This document shows, piece after piece, positions 62,705 through 64,000 of a stretch of DNA of 64,000 bases. The stretch is from Scatophagus argus (Eukaryota > Chordata > Actinopteri > Scatophagidae), in contig NC_058512.1 of the NCBI RefSeq assembly GCF_020382885.2, positions 5,854,802 to 5,918,801 of the forward strand. Reading direction: 5' to 3'. Made by a program: the position numbers and the translations under genes. The first letter of the stretch is position 1, and each line of letters starts with the position of its first letter. The notes beneath the pieces were generated by a model. It worked only from the letters and a program-made list of their open reading frames with translations, did no database searches and was not told the DNA's origin.

Positions 62705-64000
62705 TGTGCTCTAACTCCAAGCTACCAGACCTCTGAGCATCTTCTCTGTGATTCACGTCTTTTCAGCATCCCTCCAGGGTTCAAAGACTGAAAGCAGTAA
62801 AACACAGATGACAAACACTTGACCTCCACACTTATTTTCTACATTACAACCTGCAATAGTTTGCTGCAGGATGAGCATATTTTGATTTCTCAATCTTCAT
62901 GTTAGGGATAAAACATTATCATTTTTAAAGTGTGTAAGCAGAATACAACATTTGCATGTTTTCTAAGGACAAAAAGCATTTTGCAGTGCTTGTATTTAAA
63001 CAGAATTTTTCAACAATTTACTTCTCGAGTACTTTGAGTGTACTCATGGATGAATGCGTCTGTTAAATAAAACCTACTTTACTATTCAGAAGATTAGAAG
63101 ACACATTTCATTGAATGCAATGTCTCCTTACTATTTCATATTCTGAAGCAAGTAATAACCGCTAAAAATGGTATAAATTGTGTGTGTGAGTGTGTGTGTG
63201 TTTTACCAGTGTGTGGTACAGGCCCCTGGAGCTCATAGCACACAGGACATAATGATGATATAAACACACACGGGAGGTCACACAAACTCAGAGTATATCA
63301 GTTTGTAAACAGGACATCTGGGGACCTTTAATATCCTTAAATGACAGTGATGGTAGGAACACACACATCACATTTGACACAGCAAAACCACAAAGTCCAG
63401 AAGACGGTTTATAGCATCCACATGTCAAGTGTCAATAAACTGCCAAATATCTGCCTCAAACTGTTACTTTTTAACTTGGTTTAATGGGATGTTACAAAAC
63501 AATACACACAAAAAATTGACATCAAATTCTCATTTGTGCAGATTGCTCAGCAGGAAGACAACTTAGTAAAGTGCCCTTACCATAAACTTGAGCTCGGATG
63601 TTTTTTAGGGCCAGTCCCAAAAGTAAGGCAAAGAATTATAGAAGAAAAGAGAAATCCCACCGGTGAACTTTACATATATAACTTTATTGTACCAAGTTAT
63701 ACCAACGTCATGTCAATAAAAAGCAAAAGATGGAAGCAGTCAAGAGGAGGAAGAACACAAAGTACAGTAAAGTTTACAAAAGACTCGTTTGCTAACAAAG
63801 TTGGCAACAATATTGATAATATATTGCTGATAATATGCACTAGAATGAATATCGGCAGGACACGAACTGTAATAATATGTGTATTTCTAGCATAAACTGT
63901 ATATAGTATTTCCATTTTAAACTCAGCCTATTCTGAAAAACAAAACTGTTATTACATTTTTCTTAGGGCAGAAACAGGCATGAGTGTTAAATAAACATCT
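62580..64000. other. Upstream region of the lectin receptor gene
   Basis: No supported coding exon. It holds a GT microsatellite at 62667-62702 and a shorter GT-rich run near 63181-63200. AATAAA motifs on the plus strand occur at about 63435, 63716 and 63987 without an associated coding region. An open frame at 63536-63895 has no splice context or recognisable domain. Confidence 0.4.
62667..62702. repeat. (GT)n microsatellite just upstream of the receptor start codon
   Basis: About 18 uninterrupted GT units, starting 88 bases upstream of the ATG, so in the 5'UTR or core promoter. Alternating purine-pyrimidine tracts can adopt Z-DNA. Confidence 0.95.

Noticed and set aside
63536-63895. 119-residue open frame upstream of the lectin receptor
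   Set aside because: No splice signals, no recognisable domain, lysine/isoleucine-rich composition typical of A/T-rich non-coding DNA.
1-64000. Search for CRISPR arrays, operons or prokaryotic features
   Set aside because: The window is vertebrate chromosomal DNA with spliced genes. Only microsatellites and interspersed repeats show periodicity.

Overview
This is a vertebrate nuclear window from a ray-finned fish, most likely a percomorph teleost. The evidence is multi-exon genes with GT-AG introns, teleost-typical dispersed repeats, and the block nup54 - ppef2 - gsdf - aff1. gsdf (gonadal soma-derived factor) is a fish TGF-beta family member, and nup54, ppef2 and aff1 lie near one another on human chromosome 4q21, so the block is conserved synteny. 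There are no rRNA, tRNA or CRISPR features.

Layout. 1-2.77 kb: last two coding exons and long 3'UTR of an unidentified plus-strand gene. 3.6-10.6 kb: nup54 (+), complete, 15 coding exons, 626 aa. 12.0-18.2 kb: ppef2 (-), complete, 17 coding exons, 723 aa, including an 18-nt micro-exon. 18.3-21.4 kb: repeat-bearing intergenic DNA between the divergent ppef2 and gsdf starts. 21.4-24.0 kb: gsdf (+), 5 exons, 215 aa. 25.5-26.6 kb: a two-exon gene for a small secreted eight-cysteine protein that I do not recognise. 26.6-30.2 kb: intergenic DNA with nested dispersed repeats. 30.2-46.4 kb: aff1 (+), 19 coding exons, 1171 aa. 46.5-62.6 kb: one 50-exon minus-strand gene for a 2178-aa type I membrane receptor. 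62.6-64 kb: its upstream region.

The standout is the 50-exon receptor. The exon chain reads in phase from a signal peptide to a transmembrane segment and short tail. It encodes twelve C-type lectin-like domains, interrupted after the fifth by a SUEL/rhamnose-binding lectin domain, an F5/8-type C (discoidin) domain and an LCCL domain. It lacks the ricin-type and fibronectin type II domains of MRC1, MRC2, PLA2R1 and LY75. The individual families are known; this combination is the best candidate here for a little-described system, probably a multi-ligand glycan or microbe receptor. Nearly every domain boundary is a phase-1 intron, which suits exon shuffling.

The genes do not form one pathway. 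nup54 is a nuclear pore gene, ppef2 a photoreceptor/sensory phosphatase, gsdf a gonadal differentiation signal, aff1 a transcription elongation scaffold, and the lectin receptor probably immune or endocytic. I assigned exons by hand from splice consensus and reading-frame continuity. Coding lengths divide by three for nup54, ppef2, gsdf, the 25.5-kb gene, aff1 and the lectin receptor.
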